Shown: positions 35,368 through 48,565, numbered from the stretch's first letter. The stretch: DNA of 64,000 bases from Bolinopsis microptera (GCF_026151205.1 NC_087078.1:1567675-1631674); one strand, 5' to 3'. Translations and numbers: made by a program. The notes: generated by a model not told the origin, from the letters alone.

Positions 35368-36366
35368 TACTTGGAGAGTAACGCCTTGTCGTCAACTGTG
35401 GACCAGTAATATGACCCAGTATTTATCTTTACTGTAACTCAATAACCCTTCTACACTGCCCGCTTCCCTTCCGACTCCATGGTTGGTGGGGTTGTGTCAC
35501 GTGATTGACGTACCTCTCGCTGATTGGTCGTAATGTTTCGACCAAGAGGTGGTGTTACTCGGGTTTCAAGCTAATAACACTGATAGTCCCAAAGATAAGA
35601 TAGAGGCATTTTTTATCTGTACCCCTCCAAGAAAAGTGCTTTTGTCAGCTTTCTAACGAATACGATATCATATTAATATTTGTCTTGTTCGAGAATTAGA
35701 GAAATGTTGAGTACGAAATACTGTCCCTAAGTTTACTGCTGCTCACCTTGACAAAACTTAACCGAACAGTGTACTCCGCTGTAAGAAGAACTAGCTATAT
35801 TATATACCCGCACATCAACAAGTCCTGTACGTGTTGAATACTATTCGTTAGAATGGTGTTGTGTGTATTAACACATCTGGTCAGTGTGAGGGAATGATGT
35901 AGGAACATAATATGGGAACATGAGCTCCACATAGCTCAATCTCCGGTTATCTGACCTTATATGGTCAATGGTCATATACCAATCGTATTGTACCACAAGG
36001 CCACAAGGTTCGATGACTAATGCAAATGGTCAATATGTTTCTTGAGTAGCGATACCTCAGATAGCCCGGTACAACCTTGCTCTCTCCTTAAATTTATCAA
36101 GAAATGGGAGTGATTGTTATTATTCGCAGTTATCATCATTAAACTATCCACTAGAACAAGGGTATTATTTTTGTGTCTAGTAATTTTAAGGGAGTAATCG
36201 TGGCCGCATTTAAGGTGTGCGCTGACAATCACATATTTATGATAGCACAAAAACTCGCGAGCATATTATAAGTCAAAGTGAAGGAATTATTTATGTGGGG
36301 GTGAGACGCTTGACATATTTTATGCAAGGTTATGTTACACAGCGTTTATTGTCTGTGTATGCAGGA
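35368..36366. other. Gap between inverted GA and TC tracts
   Basis: No gene recognised. One TCACGTGA site lies at 35497. Confidence 0.4.
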
Positions 36367-36367
36367 T

Positions 36368-36475
<108 letters not shown>

Positions 36476-38730
36476 CAGGAACTATTTGCGTATATTCTAC
36501 CGGCTCTGTCGAATATTCTGGAGCACACTCTCTCTCTCTCCCGAGAACGTTATTAATGTCGAGTGTTTGTGATTCTACCGAAATGGTAAACACCGGCCCA
36601 GTTCAGATGACACTATTCCGGACGTATGATTTCAGGGAGAGCTGGTGGATGTAACTGTATATTCTTAGCGTGAGCTAATGCTCGCTGAGAGCAAGTGACG
36701 ATATTACATCCGGAACAATAAAAGCTGACCTAATGGGATCCTTTAAATATCACCAGACCGTGATAATAATAAGTGAACCTGTACGAGTGTACATGGTTAA
36801 AATATAAAATATATGAGCATTAGAGCATATGACACGTCAAGGGGCTATATATGGGGTTATATGCACATTACACCATGTGTCGCTCTCTCACACCATCTTT
36901 TAACACCTTATCATACAAGTTGCACATCTATCTCTTCACCATTTCTCGGAGAATGTACACCTCCGAAATTTTTAAAAGCCTCTACACTTGCCATTCCATA
37001 ACTTGCAATTCCATAACCTTATAAGGCCGCGCTTTCAACAAAGGCTAAATGCTTTCGATTAGATGTTACAAACAGTTCAGGTATCGTTGCTGATGATTGC
37101 AAAGGTTTAAACTCGTACTAAAACATGACCATATAAGGGCATTTCTGTGTTTAGATATTCGCCGATTTTAATGAGGCGTCAGATGTAAGCAGGAGATGTG
37201 GCCGCAGTTTTGACGTACCACGAACTTTTCATTTCACTTCACTCATCATTCCATCACCATATACGGTAACGCTTTTAGCAGTGGCATAATGATCGTTTTG
37301 AACAGATCACTACACTAGTCATTGGCCACGCAATAATTGCAGATATTTAAAAAATACGATGCGCCCGTGGCCATTTATGGCAATGATTCTGTGGGAGGAG
37401 AATTTTAATGGTTCAGTAAATTTTTAATGGTTCAGTAAAATTAACATACTTCTTTTAAAATGATGCTATGCATCGCGTCGTAGCATCATTATTCATGGCG
37501 TTAGAGGCCTGTCTAATGTTACGTACAGATCTGTATTACTATTGATATCATTACCATGTCCGATACATCCAAGTTATTGGACTACTTATACTAGTGTAAC
37601 CCGTGCCTTCGGCCGGGACTTTACTGTCACAGTTGCAATGTAAAAGTATACAACCGCATTATATATTTGATATCACGCATAACGCTGTCTTATGAAAGTA
37701 TGAAATCTCCCTACAGTTGAAACAAAGCGGCCGCAAGAGTGAGCTCTAAGCTTATAGTATTACGTGGGGCTAAACTAATTACGGTACATGTTATCCTCCT
37801 CGTTCTCTCTCCCATCCATTTATGTCACATTTCTGGAACAAAATCATCAATTAAACCACTTACCACCGGCCGATTTTAACAAAATTTGCTTATGGGCTTC
37901 GTCAGAGTTTTGTCAGCACTATACCGAAAAAACCAGTCCCGTAACTATTACCGTTTTTTTTGTATAACTGTTCGGAAAATACACACACACAGACACACAC
38001 ACAGACACACACACACACACACACACATTCTGGTGTTATTAAGTTGATAAAGTGGCCGGCAAGTATCATGGCCGATATTATGAAGGGAGATCAAATTAAA
38101 AGATAGTTCCGACCCACATCTACGAAGCACTTAAAGAATTTGCAGGGAAATAAATGTGTCTCATTGGCCTAAAAAGATCGAACTCTAATTTTAGTTACAA
38201 TCAAAGTAAAACACCGTGGTGCAACTTTTCTTATGCTGATACTTAAAATAAATTCTGTAAAACAGGAACATATGCATATAAGGTCATGTTAATATGTGCT
38301 CCAAAATTAAAGGACCAGCTCAGCGAAGTATGCGTCATTATCCGACACAGTTAGAAACCTTTGTAATGTCAAATGTAACTTAGCCGGCCTGCGTGTTGAA
38401 GTGAGGTGTGTGTGTGTGTGTGTGTGTGGGCTCTGGGGGAGTGTGAAGTTACTTTATTCACCGGCACCGCGTTATTATTTGAGGATAATTCCTCATCTGG
38501 TTCTGAATGCTGATGAAATTAGCGTGAACTTGGTTCACTCGATGCAGTGCTATTATGTACCATTTTCTCTGGAACAGCAGACTTATATTTTCTATTAATA
38601 TAATAGTACATTAGTGAATAAAATAATTTATTGAACTACATTGCAATACACTGTACACCGATAGATGTACACTGTACACTGTGCGGACTGTTGACTAGAA
38701 GTGTTCACTGTGCGCGGAAAACAAATAAGT
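36476..38730. other. Gap with (CA)n and (TG)n microsatellites
   Basis: Contains a broken (CA)n tract at 37980-38027 and a (TG)n tract at 38405-38428. A duplicated AATGGTTCAGTAAA lies at about 37408-37440, and a short stem AATGATGCTA/TAGCATCATT at about 37460-37490. No gene recognised. Confidence 0.45.
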
Positions 38731-39868
38731 ACACTCTGCATGCAGCTTGTACTTGTAGAGTAGGTGCACTCTGCACGCAGCTTGTACTTGTAGAGTAGGT
38801 GCACTCTGCACGCAGCTTGTACTTGTAGAGTAGGTGCACTCTGCATGCAGCTTGTACTTGTAGAGTAGGTGCACTCTGCATGCAGCTTGTACTTGTAGAG
38901 TAGGTGTACTCTGCACGCAGCTTGTACTTGTAGAGTAGGTGCACTCTGCACGCAGCTTGTACTTGTAGAGTAGGTGCACTCTGCATGCAGCTTGTACTTG
39001 TAGAGTAGGTGCACTCTGCACGCAGCTTGTACTTGTAGAGTAGGTGCACTCTGCACGCAGCTTGTACTTGTAGAGTAGGTGCACTCTGCACGCAGCTTGT
39101 ACTTGTAGAGTAGATGCACTCTGCACGCAGCTTGTACTTGTAGAGTAAGTGCACTCTGCACGCAGCTTGTACTTGTAGAGTAGGTGCACTCTGCACGCAG
39201 CTTGTAATTGTACTTGTAGAGTAGGTGTACTCTGCACGCAGCTTGTACTTGTAGAGTAGGTGTACTCTGCACGCAGCTTGTACTTGTAGAGTAGGTGCAC
39301 TCTGCACGCAGCTTGTACTTGTAGAGTAGGTGCACTCTGCACGCAGCTTGTACTTGTAGAGTAGGTGCACTCTGCACGCAGCTTGTACTTGTAGAGTAGG
39401 TGTACTCTGCACGCAGCTTGTACTTGTAGAGTAGGTGTACTCTGCACGCAGCTTGTACTTGTAGAGTAGGTGTACTCTGCACGCAGCTTGTACTTGTAGA
39501 GTAGGTGTACTCTGCACGCAGCTTGTACTTGTAGAGTAGGTGCACTCTGCACGCAGCTTGTACTTGTAGAGTAGGTGCACTCTGCACGCAGCTTGTACTT
39601 GTAGAGTAGGTGCACTCTGCACGCAGCTTGTACTTGTAGAGTAGGTGCACTCTGCACGCAGCTTGTACTTGTAGAGTAGGTGCACTCTGCACCCAGCTTG
39701 TACTTGTAGAGTAGGTGCACTCTGCACCCAGCTTGTACTTGTAGAGTAGGTGCACTCTGCACGCAGCTTGTCCTTGTAGAGTAGGTGCACTCTGCACGCA
39801 GCTTGTACTTGTAGAGTAGGTGCACTCTGCACGCAGCTTGTACTTGTAGAGTAGGTGCACTCTACAAG
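38731..39868. repeat. 35-bp minisatellite, about 32 copies
   Basis: The unit is GTGCACTCTGCACGCAGCTT followed by GTACTTGTAGAGTAG, 35 bp, repeated about 32 times with few variants (CATGCAG, CACCCAG, GTGTACT, one 6-bp insertion at about 39207). Because 35 is not a multiple of 3 and the unit has no minus-strand stop in any frame, all three minus frames stay open for more than 370 codons, each giving the same 35-residue repeat. The plus strand has TAG stops in each unit. Variant types cluster in runs of neighbours, which fits unequal exchange. Probably non-coding. Confidence 0.95.
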
Positions 39869-40982
39869 AGTAAGTGCTCATTTTGCGCACGTACTCTTCA
39901 GTCTTCACGTGTTGATTTGTTGAAGTAAAAGAGCAATGTAATAAGAGTGCTGTATTGCAACTGTCATGAAATGGGTGCATCACTGTAAACATTACTGTAA
40001 CTTTACAGTGTAAAGCACATGCTGAATCTCACTGCATTTTAGTTCCTTTTTACAATATGTGATTATATGAGTTGATTCTCAAGTTACTGTCCTGCTAGTT
40101 AATGTGGTTATTCATCATTACTCTCGTTATAAATCATGGTGATCTCAAATATTATCAGGTAAATTACACAGCCCATCAAATTGAAGTATATCACCCTGAT
40201 ATGTTACAGGTGGATGATTATCTGTTATCAGGTACATAGGTTAGTAGTTAGTGAGCACAACATAATGTGATTTGTAACGCTCGCTCCTGGAGATATGTTT
40301 CCTTATATTTAACAACTATAACTGGTAGTGGTATCATCGTTAAACTTGGTCTTGACCGGGTAAAATCTCCACATCATTTTGCGGATAACTTGAAAACTTC
40401 TGTTTTTTATTGATTTTCATATTATAATACGGCTTGGTACATACCGATATACCTACCGGGTCATTATAACAGTAATTGGTACTAATTAGCGTAATTACAC
40501 GAGTTTTCCTGCTTCTAATTGTATTCATGCCAAACTGGGTAAATTGAAGTACATAGTGCATCATATAGATGTGCATGAAGGTGTAAACTTTGTATGTTCA
40601 CTGTTTAGTTGGTCCTTCCTCAAATAGCATATTATATGATGCGGATGTCAAATGGCACGGTTGTCGTACTAATGATAAATCCAATTCTCATGTCAAATTT
40701 TACCATAATTTTTAATTTTCAGTCGCGTGTTGTTGACAATATAAAAGCTAGAATAATAGTTTTGGAATCATTATGCCAATTAAAAATAAATTTATTATTG
40801 TCATGAAATTCAATAAGTTAAGTAAGAAGTATTCAATCAATCAAAACATATAACAATCAAAAATTTAACTCCTCAAATTCAATCATACCTCAGTTCATTT
40901 TAAAAACCAATAGTTTTTCAATTCAAAATAATACGCTAATGAATAAATGTACAAATCACGTTGGTCATTTATAGTGAAGATA
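39869..40982. other. Gap downstream (3' side) of the secreted-protein gene
   Basis: The first 30 bases contain decayed remnants of the 35-bp unit. The rest is AT-rich and may include the 3' UTR of the minus-strand gene that ends at 40983. No other gene recognised. Confidence 0.4.
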
Positions 40983-43900
40983 CTATAAGCCTAGACCCAA
41001 GCAGAGAAGTAGCATGAGGATGTTGCAATGAACTGTGAATGCGACACTCTCCCTCAATTTTGGTCGACACGGTTCATCCTGAGAAATATATTCGTAGTCT
41101 GGAGGGCAGACCTCAACTTTAACGCTGACTTCAGTTGTAGCTAGTGAAGTTGAGTCATCTGAAGCTTCAGATCCGGAAGTGTCGTTCTTATCACTTTCAT
41201 AATCTTCTTCTACTGGTCCTGGAGTCTGCGCCAGTTCTTCTTCTCCTAGTCCTGGAGTCTGCGCCAGTTCTTTTTCTCCTGGTCCTGGAGTCTGCGCCAG
41301 TTCTTCTTCAGGAGATACCACGGTTGCTGATTCTGATGCCACTTTAGTTGCTCTCTTCTTTCTGTACGCTAAGGAAGAATCTGATAGTGATAGAAGAACA
41401 CTTCTTCTTCTCCGGCCCCCTTCAGAGTCGCTGTCCAGGATGTCTATTCTGAAGATCATGGTGAACCTGTAGAGTCTGCTTTGGGCAGACAAGGCTAGGT
41501 TCTGGAACCTTATCGTGTAGTATCCTGTGTCAGGGTCCCAGTTGTGCTGTGTTGAATTTAGATCCTGTTTCGTCGATTCAAAATCTTCTCGTTTGTAGAT
41601 TTTACCGTGAAGTGAAACGCTCAAGTCATCCTCCATCCACGGAATGTACCGATATTGCTGGTCCACGTCCAGGCATCCTAGTTTGGATTGTAAAGGAATT
41701 TGGCTCTGAATGCAAATGAGGAAAGCACTAAGAGCCAGCCCATTTTTGCTGATCAGATCAGCCCCCGGTGTCTTGTTAATGTTCTGGGTAGGTTGTATGT
41801 AGATTACAACCTCCTCTCCATGGTAAATGCCTCTGGATAGTGTGCTGCTGGATAGAAATTCCGCTGAGTTGTCTTGACTCTTGATGGCTGTTACTTCAAG
41901 TTTCAGCGAGTTCTCTTGTTCTGCTGTTATCTCCACTACAGTGTCCAGAGCGACATTTGCCAGGATTTCCTCATACATATCCTCTACGGGGGCGCAGATA
42001 GGTTGAACTTGATTTAGGTCGTCACACTGGTATAGTTGGAGCCGGAAGGAGAATAGGCCTTCAATTTCGTTGTAGACAGTCACGTTCTGTGGCAGCATTA
42101 TGCTAAACTCCCATGTTTGCTGACAGTCTTGATATTTCTGGGAGTTGTCATCAAAAACGTCGGCCAAGTCCCAGTTTCGGACAGGGTCACACATCACCTG
42201 GTCCCCTAAGCCGGTACCTGAAGAAAGCTTTTCCGCGTTGATCTCAATCGGGGTTTCTCCGTCTTCCAAAACCGCAAACGTACCACTATCTGAGCCCTTG
42301 ACAAATACCATCATCAGATGACTGTGGTAGGCATTCTCTAGAATTGTCCTGACTCCAATGTGAACTCTGGTCTTGTCTGTTATCTTACCGTTTTCCCAGA
42401 GGGGCTGCACTGAGGCGAAGATAACCTCCGCTTTTACCCTCTTCTGTGACGTCACTACTCCGTTCACAAATATGTACTGGCTGATGGTCCATGATAACTT
42501 GAAGGCTGTTGAGAAGAAAGAGGGTTGGTAGATGGTTTCGTTGCCGATCTCTTGCTTGGTGATCCTGATGTGGTTTATTGCTAGGACTGTCGTGTATTGG
42601 GTTTTGCCTGTGTTGCTCTCCGACACTGACCAAACTTCATCACGATCGTATACCTGTGATGATGGATTGTATTAAGTATACGATTTTCATTCCCTCATAA
42701 TTATATGAATCGGATCATTCGAGGCCATGTAGAATTAAGTGTCGAATCAACATTTAAATAAAGAATTGCACCTACGGCCAAAGTGTCTTATAAATATTTG
42801 ATGGACAATATTTCAAGCAAGAAATCAGAAATTTACACAACGAAACAAACTTTAAATTAAAGGAATCATATTTACCTGACAATTACTGAAACGTTCGAGT
42901 GAACCTTTATAGATGTACTGCAAAAAATAGGTACCGCCTATCTCTGTCAAATTGGCAGAGAAGAAATCCTGGCTCAGGAAATTGTTCTCAGAAAATTGGT
43001 CGAACTGTGCTGCCAGGGTTTGAGGTTCCTGGACTTGGTAGTTGGAGCAGTTGGAGATTCTACTAGAGTTGATCGAGTCGCCCTCTGCAAAAAAAAATTG
43101 TTTTAAATTAGATAAATTATTTTGCAGTATCCAAGTAGCCCGAGCGGACACTATGAAACAGACGTTAGAGCAAAGGTTTATTAGAGTTAGGGTTACATTA
43201 GAGTTAAAATTAGGGTTTTAATTATGGAATACCTAATAGGGATTTTAAAACTGATACCAGCATTTTGCTTGTCAATCAGCTAACAATTGCATCTTGCAAA
43301 ATCTTGCAAAATTTAAAGGCATTAGGAAGCAGTTCTAACGAGCTCTTCTCAAACACAAGGATATAACTTGTAAACTCGGCTAGTATATATGAAACATTTG
43401 ATATGGAGTTGTAGAGGGAGTTATGTGCCTCGCCGGGCTAAAGTAGTGGATGACCTTGCTGTACGGCAAGTTAAACAAGGATCTGAAACTACTAGGTTCC
43501 GCACAGACTCAACTCTGCACCCGTGTCAATATGTTCATTATATGCAAGCCTCTCGATTTATTATATCTGTTTTATTTGCATGATCAGAATTTCGTGATGT
43601 AACGTGTTACGTGACGTTGACTATGTATGATATTGATCACTGACATTGTGCAGATTTAAAACTGAAGCGTAATAACAATGATACAATATCGTGCAACAAT
43701 ATTACGTACATCAAGAATAAGTACATGTTATCAGATAATCTTCATTTAATTATGTATCCAGACAGAAAGGAGCTCGCCCGGTTGATTCTGACCTAAATCT
43801 TACGATTTACACATGTATTTAAAAGCTCCTGCTAAAATAAACTTTTCGTATCTCTTATATGTTTTAAAACAAATCCCCCTCCAAGCTAAATCTTAGGGAA

Positions 43901-45817
43901 TCTCCTCAAAAATACGAACTCTCTGCTGTGCTGGCGCAACGAGTGATACTTTACAGTTTACTTCGCTATGGGGTGGTCAGAAGATTTGATGGCTCTGTCA
44001 AGTTTTGACGAAACTCAACACAGTTCACATGGGTAGGTAGGGTCGGGTTTTACCTAAAGCTGACCTCAAAATGACCTCAAATTAACCAATAAATACGGAA
44101 AAACCCTGCGTCGTGCTCTTCTGTGTGATTTTTATTTGTTTATTTCTCGGATAATAATCGATAATTTTTCAAGTGTCAAATCAGCGTGCTGATTTACCTT
44201 TCCGATTTAATCTGTAGGCTCAAGGCTGATAACACAGTTAATAATTTAGGAAGTTTACCGCGACCGGGCTTAAATTTTACATAATTTTAGCGGGGTTTCA
44301 ATTTTCATTGTAGGTAGTGAAATCTGATATTTTCAATGTGAGAAAATTTGATACTTTAAGATAAGTGACGTCACGACAATACAGCTGCCTTGTGACCACA
44401 AGAAAACCCGGGTGCAAGGTTGAGTGACTAACAGGCAATGAGGGGCAATTGCAAAAGTGTCATTGAAAGTATCATTGGATGTTAAGTGGGATAAAAATTG
44501 ACTACTGGGACGATTGTTCGGAAATGATTGAAGAAGCGAAATATTCTTTTACTCGAGATTAATTCTGCGGTATTCAGTTCAGCTTAATATATTATAGTAT
44601 TATCAGACGTTAAGTGCCAAATCCAGTGGCGTAACGTTGCCTGTTGACGCCCCCGCCGAAAATGCGCCCCCTGTTGGCGCCCCCTCCCTTTTTGGCGCCC
44701 CACGGCCTCCCTAAAATTGAACAAATTAGGTGATTTTAGAGGATACGCCGGTAAAATCTCTAAAAAAGTGTGTTTCTACTTTCTAGAGCAAAATGCGCAG
44801 TATTGCTCATGCTAGTACCTCAGTTAAGTTTATCAAAACTGTCCCAGATTCAAACTACGATTTTGCACCCCCCTAAGATTGTGCCCCCCCCCCCCCCCCC
44901 CCCCGCTCAGCGGGGCCCTTCGTTACACCACTGGCCAAATCCAATTATTCATCGAATCATTTGTAAACCCTGATTTAAGGTGAGATATAATACAGATTAT
45001 TGATGTCACAAATTTGATAGGGGCCCAAGACTTTGTGCCATGATGACATTGAGATTTCAAGCCTAACATCGCCGAATCGTCACTGTATGAGACTTTTCAG
45101 TGTAATATGATATAAGTCTTTATATAATTATAGCGATATTATAATGTATAAATAAAGAGACTGACAAATTAAACTTACCGATAGGATTATCTTTAGTAGT
45201 GTACGCACTGAAATCCAGAATAAAGAGATTCTTAACATTAGACGAGTCTACTTCAGCAGGGACCTGGACCGTCAGAGCTAAATAATCTTCATCCTCATCC
45301 TCCTCTCGGTAGATGTCAAACTCTGTTACTTTCACTAAACTGTTCTGTAGTCGTTGACCTGCATCGATCTGAGGATGGGGGGTTAGAACTGTGTGATCAG
45401 GAAACGTAAAATAGAACACATTTGTTTTTAGACTTGATACTCAGTATTTGAACTATAAATTTAAGTATACATTTTTTATACGATAAAATCATTTATTGCA
45501 TCTTGGGAGCAGTAATAAATCACTTAAATCTAATAGAAATATCTACATTTCGAAATAGACCCGCTACTTTTCCGGCATTAGCTAGAGATTAAAAGAGTGA
45601 AATGGGAGATTGTATGATGTTACTAAGTATTTCTGATAAATGTCACGGTATTCTATTCTTTATCGACACAAATTAATTGTTGAATTAAATTAAACTTGGT
45701 GACATTAAACTATACCTCAATCACTGGGTTAGCTTTTATGGTATCACCGAAACTTTGTCCCAAAATGCCAGAAAGGTTCACCAGGATGATGTTAAATAGA
45801 ATTATTACCCTCAGCAT
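40983..45817 (-). CDS. Unrecognised secreted protein, furin-site and GPI-anchor-like tail
   Basis: Four minus-strand exons: 45817-45716, 45368-45179, 43084-42876 and 42653-40983, with matching phases (0, 1, 0), giving about 723 residues. The N-terminus MLRVIILFNIILVNLSGILG is a clear signal peptide. The bulk is a beta-rich looking ectodomain with several N-glycosylation sites (NVT, NLT, NKT, NST) and about a dozen cysteines, and no domain I recognise. Near residue 577 the sequence GGRRRRSV is a strong furin-type site, followed at about 615-650 by three 11-residue acidic repeats of the type EELAQTPGPGE. The last 18 residues are hydrophobic (NILMLLLCLGLGL) with no cytoplasmic tail, as in GPI-anchored proteins. 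Cell-surface or egg/matrix coat roles are possible but unsupported. Confidence 0.75.
43085..45178 (-). other. Intron 2 of the secreted-protein gene
   Basis: About 2.1 kb, phase 1, donor G|GTAAGT and acceptor TTTTTGCAG. It contains the intact hAT-type MITE at 44624-44933 in the opposite orientation to its downstream relative at 50124. No other gene recognised. Confidence 0.75.
44616..44941 (-). mobile_element. hAT-type MITE with 8-bp target duplication
   Basis: The element spans 44624-44933, begins CAGTGGCGTAACG and ends CGTTACACCACTG, a 13-bp terminal inverted repeat with one mismatch. It is flanked on both sides by the 8-bp direct repeat GCCAAATC (44616-44623 and 44934-44941), the duplication length of hAT transposons. 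It has no ORF and a long C run near the right end. Confidence 0.9.
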
Positions 45818-47350
45818 TTTCAAGAAGTAGCGAAATCCTCTTGAGACAAATTCAAAGCGATCGAAATAATAAATGAGACGTGTTGGAATAAGATTGTAAT
45901 AAACCTCTTATCTTTTTTAGATAAGCGGTCGATCGCCGTATAACTTGTTCATTATCGTGCATTTTGTTCAACGATAAAGATACTGAATTTTACTCGGCAG
46001 ATTGTTTAAAATGGGGCTGAATAATGCGGTGTCGTTACCGGCACTAATTCACGAGAAAAGTTTAAACCTGGTATCATACAACTGTAGCTGTCTGGTAACA
46101 CAGTTTAACTCATTGTGCCACGTGTTAAGATGCGAAGTATTTTTCCTGAGAAATATAACATGTATTACAAATAGAAATGTGTCACGTCTACGGTAAATGT
46201 CACATAACACACTAGCTTGTTTTTTGTCTAAGATCATTTTAATAATGTTGGTGCCACACCGTCGCTGATAATTGGTGTAAAGGGTGTAAAACGTGACCTA
46301 TTTAAAAAAAGATGTAATAAAACTGTCACAACCTGTTGTAACTACACTGTCCGACACTATTTTTTCTCTAAATTGTCACTGAGCTGTCAAAGTGTATCCT
46401 ACTTCTGGTCACTAAACATGTTTGTTTACACAATGATTACACCTCAACTGTATATTCAACCAGCAGCACAGTACACACCCAATCATAGCTCTGTAAAATG
46501 TAAATTAACGAAATCACTCTCATTGTTAGTGGCTGAATAACTGTCACGTGATTATTTCCGGATCACTGATAGGCTCTGCTGATCAATCATTGCTGCACTG
46601 TGAGAGCCGCTGCTACTGCAACATACACCCAACTAATTGCTATGCGGATGAGGGTAGCTGTAGAAATATAAACATGGTAGCTTCCTGCTGTGTCTATGTC
46701 TTGTTCATGAGTGAGAGCTTTAATAAATGGGCTGTTGTTATATTGTATCTCTATTATCTTACATTCAGGAGTGTGGCATGGTGGTTATTCAGTGTGGTAA
46801 GTATAGGTAAGTAGGAGTGTAATTAAATTATGGAGGCCTTAAATCACTCCGATCTCAGAAAACATTACTCTCGAATTTACTTAGCGGCCTTTCAATCACA
46901 TGCAAGAGGAGAGATATGGAATAAAATCACTGACTAATAACTGAATTCTAGATTCCAGGTGAAACCGGTCTGCAGACTTTCTCTCGACAACCAGTCTTTC
47001 CGTTAACATTTCCGACAAAAAGCGGAAATGTAGTTCCTGTTTTAGAGCACCTATGGAAGACGCGAAGACATAGTTCCATGCAAATAGCGACAATAATGCT
47101 GCGCGCAAACGCGCGCGTTTTGTGGGATTTAACCATAAAGCGCGGCGACATTTTGATTGCACGAATTAACTTATAGTATAGCTAGCGTGCTAGATCACTC
47201 TACCTACAGTCGATCTTCGAGATTGTTCTAAAAGAAAAGGGCCTCTGACTGTTTAAACCAACCTAAATCGATGTATTTTAGGACGCTGATTCCGAATCGC
47301 CCCCAATGACATAGGGTTAAAATGCTCCCCTGACGAGTTGGAGGACGCGC
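45818..47350. other. Promoter side of the secreted-protein gene and following gap
   Basis: No CDS recognised. One TCACGTGA site at 46544. A minus ORF at 46896-47162 overlaps CG-rich repeat sequence and is not supported. Confidence 0.4.
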
Positions 47351-47355
47351 CGCTC

Positions 47356-47602
47356 AGGGGGGCTGAAACCAGGTTTTCGATAAAATGCTGCCATTTGTAG
47401 TCGAACGTCGCCAACAGTTGCTCTCGTCCAATTAAATCGCTGCATTTTGTAAGTCAGTATGCATAATTGAATTACATATATTCATATGCGGAGCTTGGCT
47501 TACAAAATGCATCGATTTCATTGGACGAGAGCAACTTTTGGCGACGTTTGACTACACATGGCAGCGTTTGATCGAAAACCTGGTTTCAGCTCCCCCTGTG
47601 GC
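47356..47602. mobile_element. Foldback element with arms of about 100 bp
   Basis: The left arm (about 47356-47455) starts GGGGGCTGAAACCAGGTTTT and contains GTTGCTCTCGTCCAAT; the right arm (about 47502-47602) reads ATTGGACGAGAGCAAC and ends AAAACCTGGTTTCAGCTCCC. The two arms match imperfectly around a 45-bp centre. No ORF. Confidence 0.8.
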
Positions 47603-47836
47603 CGCACAAACTAGCATTCTTGCTTTGTAGGTTTACAACCTACCAGGACGCGCGCCGAGTCGGACTCGTCGACGGTCCTAATTTGGAACAAATATGAAAT
47701 ATTTTACGAGTATCACCCGTTAGTTCTTGCTTCGCAGAGCAACGATCCGGAAGATCGAGCAGAGCAGCGATATGGAAATGTTGACATCGTCAATCAACTG
47801 ACGAGATATTGGCAAAAAACTGTTTCGATATGTTAA

Positions 47837-47935
47837 TTGTATCACGTCGTTACCCCCACGGTCGTTTCACTTTATCGTTCTTACGATACAGGGGGAGCCG
47901 CGCACTCGTGCGCGGCGGGTCATACAACGTATGAC
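47837..47935 (+). repeat. GC-rich structured repeat, copy 2
   Basis: Starts TTGTATCACGTCGTTACCCC and CACGGTCGTTTCACT as at 16190, then runs into GGGGGAGCCGCGCAC-TC-GTGCGCGGC and GTCATACAACGTATGAC, the same two stems as at 27220-27262. Confidence 0.75.
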
Positions 47936-47936
47936 C

Positions 47937-48216
47937 TTGATTGACGATGTCAATCCTTCGCATCTCGCCGATCTGTGGTTGCGAGAAGCATTATTGAATG
48001 CGCGCGCGACCCAGTAGTGCATCGCGCTACAACATATGACCGTATCATATGACCGTATCATGACTAAAATGTTGCGTATATAAAAAGGACGTCAGCAGTA
48101 AGTTTGTAGCGCGATGCACTACTGGGTCGCGCGCGCGCATCCAATAATGCTTCTCGCAACCACAGATCGTATGCAAATCGGCGAGATGCGAAGGATTGAC
48201 ATCGTGAATCAACAGT
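47937..48216. mobile_element. Foldback element with arms of about 100 bp (GCGCGCGACCCAGTAG)
   Basis: The left arm (47937-48030) runs from GATTGACGATGTCAATCCTT to CAGTAGTGCATCGCGCTAC; the right arm (48106-48216) is its reverse complement from GTAGCGCGATGCACTACTGG to GGATTGACATCGTGAATC. A third, single and more diverged arm in direct orientation lies at 48312-48392. Confidence 0.85.
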
Positions 48217-48484
48217 AAGTCTGAACTTATTTCCTTTTCTCATTTCTGGTAAAATTTTGAACATTTTCTGAGATAAGAATGAAGAAAGTAAATCTGCTTA
48301 ATTGAATATGTCATAGCGCATTTCGCCGATTTAGTGGTTGCGAGAAGCATAATTGAGTGCGCGGCGCGGCACAGTAACGCATCACGCTACAGGGCAGTTT
48401 AGTAATAAAGCAAATATGTTTAAAAGTATTTCAAGTGATTTATAATAAGTGCATAAATTAATTTTAAATACATTTCAAGATTTT

Positions 48485-48565
48485 AACTCGATTCAGGAAT
48501 TTTAAAAGAAGTTACTGCAATGCGCGCAATTTGGAAAGTGTGCATTTGCGGGATCAGGGATATAT
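48485..48565 (+). repeat. Dispersed repeat shared with 15365-15455
   Basis: The segment around AGAAGTTACTGCAATGCGCG and CAATTTGGAAAGTGTGC is a diverged copy of the earlier segment. Confidence 0.6.

Noticed and set aside
38731-39868. CRISPR-like regular repeats
   Set aside because: The 35-bp units are contiguous with no unique spacers, and the genome is eukaryotic.
38628-39992. Three overlapping minus-strand ORFs of 375-454 codons
   Set aside because: They are the three frames of one 35-bp tandem repeat whose unit lacks minus-strand stops. No start context, splice signal or homology supports a protein, so I list the array as a repeat only.
43193-43222. Telomere-like TTAGGGTT strings
   Set aside because: Only two or three imperfect copies; not enough for an interstitial telomeric repeat.
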